This document shows positions 35,322 to 43,675 of a stretch of 64,000 nt of DNA, piece by piece (positions within the stretch are counted from its first letter, which is position 1; each line of letters starts with the position of its first letter). A program made the position numbers and the translations under genes. Location of the stretch: positions 1-64,000 of the forward strand of contig CBFIBS010000012.1 in assembly GCA_965660945.1 (NCBI GenBank). Reading direction: 5' to 3'. The notes beneath the pieces are model-generated. The model ran no database searches and was not told the origin of the DNA. It saw only the letters and a list, made by a program, of their open reading frames with translations. Source of the DNA: UBA7985 sp002711265. GTDB taxonomy: Bacteria; Pseudomonadota; Alphaproteobacteria; UBA7985.

Positions 35322-36322
35322 TGCGGGTCCTCGTTACCGGTGGGACAGGCTTTCTTGGCGGACGTTGTCTGCAGGCTCTGGCGTCGTCGGGTCGGTTCGA
35401 TGCATCTGCGACAGGACGCCGTCTTTCGAGCGCGCCTGCAGGCTTCGACTTCATCGCTGCCGACCTCAGTGAGCCAGGGGCACTTGCGCGGCTTCCCGCC
35501 GTCGATGCAGTGGTCCACACGGCGGCCCTGTCATCACCTTGGGGCCGCGCGCAGGATTTTGACCAGGCAAACGTGGTTGCGACGCGCAACCTACTTGAAT
35601 GGGCAGAGCAGGCAGGTGTGCAACGCCTGATCCATATCTCGACCCCCGCGCTGTACTTTGCTCCCTTCGACCGTTTTGATGTCGGGGAGGAGGAGGTCTT
35701 GCCGGGCAAGCCCATCAACGACTATGCCCGGACTAAGGCACAAGCGGAGAATCTCGTGCTCCAGTCGCCTCTCAGTACGGCCATCTTGAGGCCCAGAGCA
35801 ATTTACGGGCCGGGCGACACGGCACTTTTACCCCGGCTCGAGGCCGCGTTGCGACGCGGCTGGCTGCCACTCATGCGGGACGGGCAGGCCGTGACAAACC
35901 TGACCCATGTTGACGACGTATGCGATGCCATTGTTGCTGCTCTGGAAAGTTCGGCACAGGGGGTCTTCAATATTGCAGGGGGTGAGGCGATCCCGCTGAA
36001 CTGGCTGGTCAACGAAATTGCCAGAGCAAACAGCTTGGCATTCCGCTGGCAGACCGTTCCTCTGCCTATAGCCATGCTCGCTGCGCGCGGCACAGAAGCC
36101 GTCTTCACTGGTTTGAGACTGCCAAGTGAGCCGCGGCTTACCCGCTACAGCCTGGGCATCTTCGCCTATAGTCTGACGCTGAATACCAAGCGGGCCCAGG
36201 AGGTCTTAGGCTGGCGACCCCGAATTCTAATAGCCGATGGTTTCGAGGCGATCTTCGGCGTGCGCCCTGAGGCTTTACCCACACACAGGCGCGCTGACGA
36301 TGGCAAAGAGCAGGCCTCATGA
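35321..36322 (+). CDS. NAD-dependent epimerase/dehydratase-like reductase
   Basis: 333 residues, extended SDR. RVLVTGGTGFLGGRCLQAL is the Rossmann turn; Ser is in IHISTPALYF and the catalytic Tyr-Lys in NDYARTKAQAE. RPRAIYGPGDTALLPRLE is the usual next conserved region. Its resemblance to the 3-beta-hydroxysteroid dehydrogenase/OleD branch suggests reduction of the beta-keto product of the ketosynthase to a beta-hydroxy acid. The last four bases overlap the next gene (ATGA). Confidence 0.85.
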   Translation: MRVLVTGGTGFLGGRCLQALASSGRFDASATGRRLSSAPAGFDFIAADLSEPGALARLPAVDAVVHTAALSSPWGRAQDFDQANVVATRNLLEWAEQAGVQRLIHISTPALYFAPFDRFDVGEEEVLPGKPINDYARTKAQAENLVLQSPLSTAILRPRAIYGPGDTALLPRLEAALRRGWLPLMRDGQAVTNLTHVDDVCDAIVAALESSAQGVFNIAGGEAIPLNWLVNEIARANSLAFRWQTVPLPIAMLAARGTEAVFTGLRLPSEPRLTRYSLGIFAYSLTLNTKRAQEVLGWRPRILIADGFEAIFGVRPEALPTHRRADDGKEQAS

Positions 36323-37197
36323 AATTCGAATTTTATAACAGCGCAACAATCAAGGCGCCCGGCGCTTTGGTCGGGGCAGGGCCCGACTGGTCGCCGGTCA
36401 CACTCAAGGTGCGCTGGGCTTTCCTCGATCACCCGACATTCGGACCAACCCTGGTCGATACTGGTTATGGCCCGTCGACCTATCCATCGCCGGCATCGGG
36501 TCGTTCTTCGCCGAGCGGCAATGGTTTACCAACCCGCAGCATCGGGCTTCGACTGTATACGAGCCTGTTCCGGGCCAGACTACGACCCGAAGGACAGATT
36601 GACGCCGTATTGGTCGACAAGGGTCTGACCATCGAAGACATTCAGTGCGTGATTGTCACCCACTTTCATGTCGATCATGTGAGCGAATTGCGCCGCTTTT
36701 CCAATGCGCGCATCCTCGCCAGCCGGCGTGGCTTCGACGCGGTTAAAAGGGCTGGCTGGCGTGCGTCCTTGGTTCACGGGACCTTTACTGAGCTTTTGCC
36801 ACCGGATTTAGACCGGCGATTGGAGCCGATTGAGGCCTTGCCGCCCATCAATCTGCCGGACGGGCTTGGTACTGGCTGGTCGCTGGTGCCAGAACTGGCC
36901 TCACTGGTGCCAATGAACGGTCATGCGACGGGGCAAGTCGGAATTTATATCCATAGCGAACACTATCTCTACGCTGTCGATGCGCACTTTGTACTCGGTG
37001 CTCTTGATCGCGCCGCCGAGGGCTTTGAACCGGGTCTGACCAAGCCAAAGGTCGCGCTCTCCGGTCTGCCACGCCTCATAGCCGATGATATTGAAGCGGC
37101 GGAAACCACCCTTGCGCGGCTTGCTGCCTTCAAGCAGGCCGGGGGCCGGGTCGGGCTCTGCCACGATCCTGGTCACGATCCGTTCGATGCCGGTTGA
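36319..37197 (+). CDS. Metallo-beta-lactamase-fold hydrolase
   Basis: 292 residues. The metal site is HFHVDH (115-120), His202 in NGHATGQVG, Asp221 and His223 in YAVDAHF, and a further CHDPGH near the C-terminus. This is a full dinuclear site of the MBL superfamily. Typical substrates are thioesters and lactones, so release of an acyl thioester or opening of a lactone would fit the operon. Nothing in the sequence selects between them. Confidence 0.88.
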   Translation: MKFEFYNSATIKAPGALVGAGPDWSPVTLKVRWAFLDHPTFGPTLVDTGYGPSTYPSPASGRSSPSGNGLPTRSIGLRLYTSLFRARLRPEGQIDAVLVDKGLTIEDIQCVIVTHFHVDHVSELRRFSNARILASRRGFDAVKRAGWRASLVHGTFTELLPPDLDRRLEPIEALPPINLPDGLGTGWSLVPELASLVPMNGHATGQVGIYIHSEHYLYAVDAHFVLGALDRAAEGFEPGLTKPKVALSGLPRLIADDIEAAETTLARLAAFKQAGGRVGLCHDPGHDPFDAG

Positions 37198-38485
37198 AGC
37201 GGGAATGGCCGTCCTGGCGGCGTTTGTGCGGGCGCGTTGGCTGGCTGCGACCTTGCGCACGCGTGAGGATGTTTTGCGCCATCAGCGCAGACAAATGGCA
37301 TCGTGGCGCGCCGCGCTTACCACCCACTTTCCTCACCTTAAGGCCGAGGATCTCGAAATGGACAAAGCGCAGCTGATGGCGAACTTCGCTACCTATAACC
37401 GTGATGGTATCAGCGCGCGCACTGTTCGCACCGCGCTCGATCGGGGCGAGGCAGCCGAAGGGGGCCTGGCGCCCGGTTTGTACTGTGGTGTTTCGAGCGG
37501 GACGTCTGGCAACCGGGGGCTTTACATCATCACAGAAGCCGAGCGCTACCGCTGGCTGGGTACGATCCTCGCCAAGGGGTTACCTGACGTTTGGCGGCGG
37601 CGGCATCGCGTTGCCGTGATCCTGCCACAGAACAGCGCACTCTATAGAGCCGGAAATCAATCCCGCTGGTTGAAGCTTGCATTCTTTGATCTCAGGCAGG
37701 GTCCGGCGTCTTGGAAAGAGGCGCTCGCTGACTTTGACCCGACCGTCATCATTGCTCCGCCCAAAATCTTGCGCTGGCTGGCCGAGAATGCTGATCTCGG
37801 CCGTCTCCGCCCGCAGCGGCTTTTTGCGGGGGCGGAGACACTCGATCCACCTGATCGCCGGATCGTTGAGGCAGCCTTTTCTCTCCGTCTGGGTCAGATT
37901 TACATGGCGACCGAAGGCCTGTTTGCCATCAGTTGTAGCCAAGGGCGGCTGCATCTGACGGAGGACTTTGTCCGGTTCGAGTTCGAGCCCGTCGGCGATC
38001 AGCTGGTCACGCCCATTGTCACTGACTTCTCCAGACACTTTCAGCTCACATGCCGCTATCGCATGAATGATCTTCTTCGGCTGGGCGGTCGAGGCTGCCC
38101 TTGCGGTTCCCCTCTCCAGGTTGTGGATGCGGTGGAGGGCAGGCAAGACGACGTGTTCTGGTTCGGCGATCGGATGGTCACCCCCGATGTACTGCGAAAC
38201 GCGGTGCTAGACTGCAGCCCGTCGATCACGGATTTCCGCATTCAGCAGCGGCTCGATGGATCGGTGGATCTCCGCCTGCCATCAACAGTCGAACCCGCTG
38301 TCCAGAAATCAGCACTCGCTGCCCTTGAGGGTGCACTGCACACGGCGGTGCCGGTTCAGCGGTGTACGCCGGATACAAACGAACAGACCGAGGGCCCCAT
38401 CCTAGTCCGACTAGCCAGCTGGAACCTGACCCCCGAGCAACTCCTGTCGCACAAACTGCGGCGGGTCGAGCGGTTAAGGTCATGA
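37187..38485 (+). CDS. Adenylate-forming ligase, CapK/PaaK (F390-synthetase-related) type
   Basis: 432 residues from an ATG at 37187, which overlaps the previous gene by 11 bp; an ATG at 37205 with a GAAGCGGGA upstream is an alternative. The phosphate-binding loop is SSGTSGNRG (103-111), YMATEG is the A5 motif, and YRMNDLL follows. A cysteine pair in GGRGCPCGSP resembles the Zn-binding loop of CapK/PaaK proteins. The enzyme would activate a carboxylate as an acyl-adenylate, then transfer it to CoA, an amine or another acceptor. Ends overlap the ATP-grasp start by ATGA. Confidence 0.85.
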   Translation: MPVEAGMAVLAAFVRARWLAATLRTREDVLRHQRRQMASWRAALTTHFPHLKAEDLEMDKAQLMANFATYNRDGISARTVRTALDRGEAAEGGLAPGLYCGVSSGTSGNRGLYIITEAERYRWLGTILAKGLPDVWRRRHRVAVILPQNSALYRAGNQSRWLKLAFFDLRQGPASWKEALADFDPTVIIAPPKILRWLAENADLGRLRPQRLFAGAETLDPPDRRIVEAAFSLRLGQIYMATEGLFAISCSQGRLHLTEDFVRFEFEPVGDQLVTPIVTDFSRHFQLTCRYRMNDLLRLGGRGCPCGSPLQVVDAVEGRQDDVFWFGDRMVTPDVLRNAVLDCSPSITDFRIQQRLDGSVDLRLPSTVEPAVQKSALAALEGALHTAVPVQRCTPDTNEQTEGPILVRLASWNLTPEQLLSHKLRRVERLRS

Positions 38486-39684
38486 AACGAACGGTACTCA
38501 TTACGGGCCTCAGGGCGCCTGTGGCCCTGCACTGGTGCCGATTGTTCGCGGCGGCTGGCTGGCGGGTCTTCGGTGCCGACAGCCTCCGCGACCCGGTTGG
38601 TCGGTTTTCACGTTCTATCGAAGGCTACTTGCATTTGCCTCCACCGCGATCAGAACCGGACAATTTTGCCAAAGCCATCACCAGCGCGGTTGAAGAGACT
38701 GACGCTGATCTCATCCTCCCTACCTGCGAGGAAGTGCTTTTCTTGGCCTGGGCTGCCCTGCGCCCCGAGGCCAAAGGTTGGGCTCAGCGGCTCTTTGCCC
38801 CATCACTCGAAGACCTGATCACACTCCACGACAAAGCCGCTTTCAATGCACTGCTCGCTCGCGTGGCACCGGATTTTGCGCCGTCCTTTCAAAGCCTAGA
38901 AACTGGCGCCGACGCGGCGGCCCTCGGCGAGGGGCCGTGGGTGTTCAAGCCGAGATTTTCGCGATTTGCCACCAGCGTCTTGATCAAGCCGGACCGGGCT
39001 AAGATCCTCAGGTTACCCATATCACCCGAACAGCCCTGGTTGGCGCAGGCTTATCTGCCCGGCGAGGAGATCTGTTTGTCTGCCGTCGCTGTAGGGGGGC
39101 AGGTCCTGGCCTTACAAGCCTATGAACCGCTGTTACGGTTGCGTCAGGGGCGAGGTGCCAGTGTCGCCTTTGCTGCCAGCGAGGATGGGGTCTGCTCCCA
39201 GCTGCGTCCTATGGTCGAGGCAGTCGCCAAGGCTTTGAACGTCACCGGGCAGCTCTCCTTTGATTTGCGTCGGGATGCTGAAGGGCAATGGCGCGCCCTG
39301 GAGTGCAATCCGCGTGCGACCAGTGGGTTTCACTTCTTCGGCCCTGATGATGGTCTGGTGGAAGCCGTGGACCAGGGGCGGAGCGCGCTCATGGCCCGGA
39401 CCCGCCCGACAGGAGAAGTTTTGGGTGAGGCCGTTCCAGCGCTGCTCGCCGGGGGGATCAGGGGGCTGTCACTCTGCCTTGGTCTCATGCGGTCAAAGGC
39501 CGGAGCGAGCCGGCGCTTGCGTCCCTTGAGTGCATGGCCCGGAGATACGATTTCTCCGCTTGAACAATCTCGGGCCTTTTTCGAACTTTGGCTTCGATCC
39601 CGCGCGCACCGATGTTCATTGGAGGAGGCTTCCACCCTCGACATCTGCTGGAATGGACCGTCTGATCGATCGCCGTTGCCTTGA
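38482..39684 (+). CDS. ATP-grasp ligase
   Basis: 400 residues starting at 38482; the stop of the ligase overlaps its ATG (ATGA). The ATP-grasp elements are WVFKPRFSRFATS (Lys-loop) and the metal site SFDLRRDAEGQWRALECNPRATSGFHFF. Such enzymes join a carboxylate to an amine by way of an acyl-phosphate. Together with the adenylate ligase it gives the operon two distinct carboxylate-activating steps. Nature of amine or acid is unknown. Confidence 0.87.
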   Translation: MKRTVLITGLRAPVALHWCRLFAAAGWRVFGADSLRDPVGRFSRSIEGYLHLPPPRSEPDNFAKAITSAVEETDADLILPTCEEVLFLAWAALRPEAKGWAQRLFAPSLEDLITLHDKAAFNALLARVAPDFAPSFQSLETGADAAALGEGPWVFKPRFSRFATSVLIKPDRAKILRLPISPEQPWLAQAYLPGEEICLSAVAVGGQVLALQAYEPLLRLRQGRGASVAFAASEDGVCSQLRPMVEAVAKALNVTGQLSFDLRRDAEGQWRALECNPRATSGFHFFGPDDGLVEAVDQGRSALMARTRPTGEVLGEAVPALLAGGIRGLSLCLGLMRSKAGASRRLRPLSAWPGDTISPLEQSRAFFELWLRSRAHRCSLEEASTLDICWNGPSDRSPLP

Positions 39685-39717
39685 GGCGCCCTTACCGAGC
39701 ATGAGTGGTTGAACAAC

Positions 39718-40914
39718 TCAGCCTCGGTTGATGGTGGCGTCGTGCTCCACGGCCCAGGCCTCGACCCGCGGGTTGAGAACCCGGAACCACAGCGGCGGGA
39801 ACAGCGCCAGCAGGAAGGTTCCCGGATAGCCGGTGGGCAGATGCGGGACGTCGTCGAAGGTGCGCAGCACCTGATAATCCCGCCAGGCGTGGGCATGGTG
39901 ATCACTGTGGCGCTGGAGGTTGAACAGCAGCGCGTTGGACAGCCACTGGTCGGCGTTCCAGGAATGGATCGGGCGCACCGGCTCGTAGCGGCCCTTGTCG
40001 TTGAGTGCCCGGCCCAACCCGTAGTGTTCCACGTAGTTGGCCTGTGTCAGCATGAGCCAGCAGATCAGGTGGTGCAGGGCAAGCAGCGGCAGCATGATCC
40101 AGCCGAAGGCGAGGATCAGCGGCGCAGCGAGCAGGGCGCTCAGCCCCCAGATCTGCAGCAACTGGTTGGTGGGGTGCCAGAACGCGCGCTGCTTGGTCTT
40201 AAGGCGGCGGGCCTCGATCTGCACTGCCCCAATGATGGCCCCGGGGACTTCGCGCAGGGCGAAGGCGTAGAAGCCCTCGCCGAAGCGGGCGCTGGCGCAG
40301 TCCTCGGGCGTGGCGACGCGGCTGTGATGGCCGGCGTTGTGCTCTAGGGTGAAGTGGCCGTAACCGACCAGCGCGTTGGCGATCTTGGCAGCGCGCCGGT
40401 CGAGCTTCTTGCCCGAATGGCCCAGTTCGTGGCCGACGTTGATCAACGTGCCGTGGAACAGTGCCGCGCCCGCCACCAGCACGAGCGTTGCCAGCGGTCC
40501 GCCATAGCCCCCCGGCGACGGCTCGCTGGCCCAGGCGTTGATCCACAGCCCGGCCGTGATCAGCACGGCGTAGATGCTCGCCGCGTAGATCGGAACGGTC
40601 AGGTACAGCAGCGCCTTGAAAAACGGGTCACGCCCGGCGCGTTGCTCCTGCTCGGGGCTGAGGTTGATCCCGTCGCGCCCGCAGGCGAGGTCCAGCAGCG
40701 GGATCAGGCCGTAGAGGATCACCGGCAGGCTCAGCGCCAGCCAGGGCTGGTCCCAGACCCAGACCAGCGCCAGTACCCCCGGCGCGATCAGCGCGGTGAC
40801 AAAGCCCACCAGCCAGCGGACCCGGAAGGCCCGGGGCAGGCGGACTTGCGACGGGGGCTTGGTCGCCGGGCTCGTCGCTGGGTTGGTCGCTGGCTTGGTC
40901 GCGGGCTTGGTCAT
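39718..40914 (-). CDS. alkB: Alkane 1-monooxygenase (AlkB-like)
   Basis: 398 residues from ATG 40914 (an earlier GTG would add 37 residues). Six or so membrane helices. The AlkB histidine motifs are all present: HELGH (162-166), EHNAGHH (191-197), NYVEHYGLGR (293-302) and LQRHSDHH (333-340). It hydroxylates the end of medium or long alkanes, needing rubredoxin and a reductase, which are not in the window. Its N-terminus has a Thr-Lys-Pro-Ala repeat of about 20 residues. It converges with the ATP-grasp operon, so a link is possible but not shown. Confidence 0.93.
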   Translation of the reverse strand: MTKPATKPATNPATSPATKPPSQVRLPRAFRVRWLVGFVTALIAPGVLALVWVWDQPWLALSLPVILYGLIPLLDLACGRDGINLSPEQEQRAGRDPFFKALLYLTVPIYAASIYAVLITAGLWINAWASEPSPGGYGGPLATLVLVAGAALFHGTLINVGHELGHSGKKLDRRAAKIANALVGYGHFTLEHNAGHHSRVATPEDCASARFGEGFYAFALREVPGAIIGAVQIEARRLKTKQRAFWHPTNQLLQIWGLSALLAAPLILAFGWIMLPLLALHHLICWLMLTQANYVEHYGLGRALNDKGRYEPVRPIHSWNADQWLSNALLFNLQRHSDHHAHAWRDYQVLRTFDDVPHLPTGYPGTFLLALFPPLWFRVLNPRVEAWAVEHDATINRG

Positions 40915-41299
40915 GGCCTGACTGTGCGAAACCAGCCTGCGGGCGTCAAGCGTGGGGCGGCAGGCGCGACAATGCGCAAGGGCTGCGCGCGGCGCGGCGT
41001 TCACCGTGGCGGTGCTGGTGAACAAGCCTCTAGCCGGTCAATATCACCCAAAACGAGAAGGCAAAAATATTGATGACACCCAGAATGGTCAGATTGTTTC
41101 ACCGCCGACATCGCTGAAATACCGGGAAAACCGCCGTTTCCTTTGTTCAAGCGGCGGACAAGCGGGCGTTACGGAAGCCTGCGAAAACCCTCCTCGTCAA
41201 CCACGACGTCCTTTCCACTCTCCTAACCCCGCAACCTCCCTCCCTCCCGTCTCTCCTTCTCCACCACAGAGTCCAAGACCCCATCAAAGGAACAAACCC
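40915..41299 (+). promoter_or_regulatory. Upstream region of the first curlin gene, pyrimidine-rich leader
   Basis: 385 bp without a gene. CCGCCG near 41130 pairs with CGGCGG near 41154 as a hairpin. From about 41188 to 41275 the plus strand is mostly C and T with very little G. Such G-poor, C-rich mRNA is the kind bound by Rho (rut sites), so Rho-dependent control of the amyloid gene is a possible explanation. A promoter could not be placed with certainty. Confidence 0.4.
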
Positions 41300-41752
41300 A
41301 TGCTTCTCAAATCCGCCCTCAAAGTCGCTGCTGCTTCTGCTGCTGTCCTCGTGGCTTCGACCACCGTCGCGACCAGTGCACAGGCCTTCTGGTTCAATAC
41401 CGTCAACATCAACCAGTATGGCTTCGACAACGCCGTTGCCGGCTCGCAGACCGGCGTCTTCAACCACATCGAATTCTGGCAGGACGGTGCCTGGAACACC
41501 GCCGTCACAGCGCAGGACGGCGCGGGCAACGTCGTTGCCATCGGCCAATCCGGCTTTGGTAATCAGGCCTATGGCGACCAGTTCGGCGACTGCAATGTCT
41601 CCGGGATCGGTCAGTTCGGCGGCGGTCACTACGCCGAGACCAACCAGAGCGGCGACTGTAACGCTGTTGCGGTTCTGCAGTTCGGCTCCGGTCAGTCAAC
41701 CACGGCCAACCAGGTCGGCTCCGGCAACTCCGCCGTGATCATCCAGTACTAA
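41300..41752 (+). CDS. Curlin-repeat protein (CsgA/CsgB-like)
   Basis: 150 residues, start at 41300 with AAAGGA nine bases before. A Sec signal (cleavage after AQA, near residue 30) is followed by curlin repeats with Q-x-G-x-x-N-x-A spacing, seen in INQYGFDNAV, IGQSGFGNQA, GDQFGDCNVSGIGQFGG and NQSGDCNAVAVLQFGSG. These form stacked beta-arches in amyloid fibres at the cell surface. Two Cys residues in the repeats are unusual for CsgA. No csgE, csgF or csgG lies in the window. Confidence 0.85.
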   Translation: MLLKSALKVAAASAAVLVASTTVATSAQAFWFNTVNINQYGFDNAVAGSQTGVFNHIEFWQDGAWNTAVTAQDGAGNVVAIGQSGFGNQAYGDQFGDCNVSGIGQFGGGHYAETNQSGDCNAVAVLQFGSGQSTTANQVGSGNSAVIIQY

Positions 41753-41820
41753 GCGCCCCCTGCGCCCGGGGGCGGGGCGGGGCTGGTCCATTGCCACTGG
41801 CGCGGCGGACTGGCCCCACC

Positions 41821-41885
41821 TCCCTCTCTATCACTTCCTCTCTTTGCCTCTTCCTCTTCCTCTTCCTCTTCCTCCTCTTCTCTCT
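41821..41885 (+). repeat. CT-rich leader with four TTCCTC repeats before the second curlin gene
   Basis: Between the curlin genes the plus strand is nearly all pyrimidine from 41821 to 41885. TTCCTC repeats four times in a row at 41851-41874. It ends 21 bp before the second curlin start. Either a Rho-binding leader or a slippage-prone tract that could change promoter or leader spacing is possible. Confidence 0.65.
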
Positions 41886-41906
41886 GTTTGCTCAAGGAAC
41901 CCCGTC

Positions 41907-42341
41907 ATGTCTTTCTCGCTCAAAACACTCAAAATCGCCGGCGCTGCAGCCGTTGCTTCTCTCTCGCTCGCCGGGATGAACACAGCTGCCCAGGCCGACG
42001 CCCAGCTCTCTGGTCAACTCTCCATCGGTATCCAGGGCTCGAACCCCGAAGAAAACGCGGCCATCGCCAACGGCCTGTTTCTCTACGCCCTGTTTCAGGG
42101 GCTGAATGGTGATACCGCCATGCTGCAGCAGCTTGGCAACGGCAACGCTGCGAGCCTGTCGCAGGGTGGCTTCGGCAACTTTGGTATCGTCGAACAGAAT
42201 GGCGATGGTCATACGGCGAGCTTGGATCAATCCGGCAACCAGAATGCCTTCGGCCTGTTCCAGTTCGGTGAAGGTGCTACCGGCCACGTCAGCCAGTCGG
42301 GCAGCGGCCAGTCCGGCCTGCTGTTCCAGTTCGGGTTCTGA
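41907..42341 (+). CDS. Second curlin-repeat protein
   Basis: 144 residues, AAGGA nine bases before the ATG. Signal peptide cut after AQA near residue 31. The mature part has Q-x-G/N repeats (MLQQLGNGNAASLSQGGFGN, IVEQNGDGHTASLDQSGNQN, LFQFGEGATGHVSQSGSGQS). It resembles a nucleator or second fibre subunit, as CsgB is to CsgA. The two genes are 154 bp apart and share the same arrangement of a CT-rich leader. Confidence 0.82.
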   Translation: MSFSLKTLKIAGAAAVASLSLAGMNTAAQADAQLSGQLSIGIQGSNPEENAAIANGLFLYALFQGLNGDTAMLQQLGNGNAASLSQGGFGNFGIVEQNGDGHTASLDQSGNQNAFGLFQFGEGATGHVSQSGSGQSGLLFQFGF

Positions 42342-42760
42342 TCCCAAGTTCCAGCCTCACCCTCACCCTGGTCTATGGTTGCGTGCTCGATTTGACGCCG
42401 CTTCGCGGCTTACAAATCTCCCCCGCGCAGTCAAACGGACAGGCCGCGTTACACGCGGCCTGACGTCCTTTTGTCCAAAGGTGCGCGACGCTTGGCCCCG
42501 CCGCGCGAAGCGCGGTCGGGGACAAGTCGGCGCAACTTCCTTCCTTGGACTCTCAACACGCGGAGTTCTTCCTGAGCCTGTCGAAGGGCTTTGAGTGTTG
42601 TTCCAGCGATGAACTCCAACGCGCTTACAGGCGCAGCCGTCTTGGGCGCAAAGGTAATGAGCGCGCCACCTCGGGGATCGGCGCCTTTCTGTCAAAGACG
42701 ACGCCAGCCACGCCGGTTTCAGACGTGCTCCCACCGGTACTTTGGTCTATTGCACGCCCT
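42342..42760. other. Repeat-rich spacer with hairpins
   Basis: 419 bp between the second curlin gene and the DMT transporter. It contains one copy of a dispersed element (42377-42416), the hairpin CAGGCCGCG-N5-CGCGGCCTG (42440-42462), a longer GC-rich hairpin (CCGCGC-GAA-GCGCGG flanked by complementary C and G tracts, 42497-42523), and CCTGAGCCTGTCGAAGG near 42573, a short palindromic motif common in alphaproteobacterial repeats. The open frame running through it has a repeat-like, non-protein character. Confidence 0.55.
42377..42416 (+). repeat. Dispersed 40-bp element, copy A
   Basis: About 40 bases beginning GGTTGCG and ending GGCTTACAAAT are identical, with one mismatch, to 50771-50811. 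The core GCCG-CTTCG-CGGC forms a hairpin. In this copy the right-hand arm is degenerate. It lies after the curlin genes. Confidence 0.75.
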
Positions 42761-43675
42761 ATGACGCTCATCCCGACCCAGTCCGTGCTGCGCGCCGACA
42801 TCCTCTGGGGTGCCGGACTGATGGTAATTTTCAGCCTGCTCGCCCCGGTCCAGGATACGCTGGTCAAACTGGCCACGGATCATGTCTCCAGTGGCGTCAT
42901 CGCTTTTTCCCGGTTTTTCATTCAAGCGCTGATCCTCGTGCCGCTAGTCGCGCTGCGCTGGGGCCCCTCACGCCTGTGGCCCCAGCGTGCGCCGCATCTT
43001 CATGCGCTGCGCGGCGTGCTGATGGCGACCCTGACCGTCATGTTCACCATCGCACTTGAGAGTATGTACGTCGCCGATGCCATCGCGATTTTCTTCGTCG
43101 AGCCGATGATCGTCACCCTGCTGGGCGGGTTGATACTGCGTGAGCAAGTGGGCTGGCGGCGCTACGCCGCCTGTGCGGTCGGCTTCGTCGGCGCTCTGCT
43201 GGTGATCCAGCCCAGCTTCGAGGAGCTCGGCTGGGTGGCGTTCTTGCCGCTGGGGGTGGCGTTGCTGTTCTCGATCTACCTGATCCTGACCCGACAGCTG
43301 GCGCAATATGAAGAACCCGTGGCCATGCAGGCCTACACCGGCGTCACGGGACTGGTGTTTCTCGGCGCGATCCTCATGGTGCTGGATCCGCTGGGCTCAA
43401 CGACCTTTGCTCTGACCCCGCCCAGCCCCTACGCGCTGATGCTGCTTGGCGGCATGGGGTTGATTGCGACCTTCAACCACCTGCTGCTGGTGCAGGCCTT
43501 CCGGCGTGCGCCGGCGTCGGTGCTGGCGCCGATCCAGTATCTGGAGATTGTCACGGGCGTGCTGCTGGGTTGGATGATCTGGGCTTACGTGCCCAATGCC
43601 CTGAAGTGGACTGGGATCGCCATTATCGTGGCCTCGGGCCTCTACATTGTCTGGCGCGAGAGCCGCCGCAGTTAG
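42761..43675 (+). CDS. DMT superfamily permease (EamA family)
   Basis: 304 residues from ATG 42761; the longer open frame extends into repeat DNA and lacks family character. Ten membrane helices in two EamA halves, with the second half's GMGLIATFNHLLLVQAFRRAPASVLAPIQYLEIVTGVLLGW a good family match. Such proteins export amino acids or other small metabolites. The substrate is unknown and no ribosome binding site is obvious. Confidence 0.85.
   Translation: MTLIPTQSVLRADILWGAGLMVIFSLLAPVQDTLVKLATDHVSSGVIAFSRFFIQALILVPLVALRWGPSRLWPQRAPHLHALRGVLMATLTVMFTIALESMYVADAIAIFFVEPMIVTLLGGLILREQVGWRRYAACAVGFVGALLVIQPSFEELGWVAFLPLGVALLFSIYLILTRQLAQYEEPVAMQAYTGVTGLVFLGAILMVLDPLGSTTFALTPPSPYALMLLGGMGLIATFNHLLLVQAFRRAPASVLAPIQYLEIVTGVLLGWMIWAYVPNALKWTGIAIIVASGLYIVWRESRRS

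Noticed and set aside
33112..39684. Assignment of the operon to the oleABCD olefin pathway
   Set aside because: There is no alpha/beta-hydrolase OleB, the ligase is CapK/PaaK-like rather than OleC-like, and the extra MBL-fold and ATP-grasp genes have no role there.
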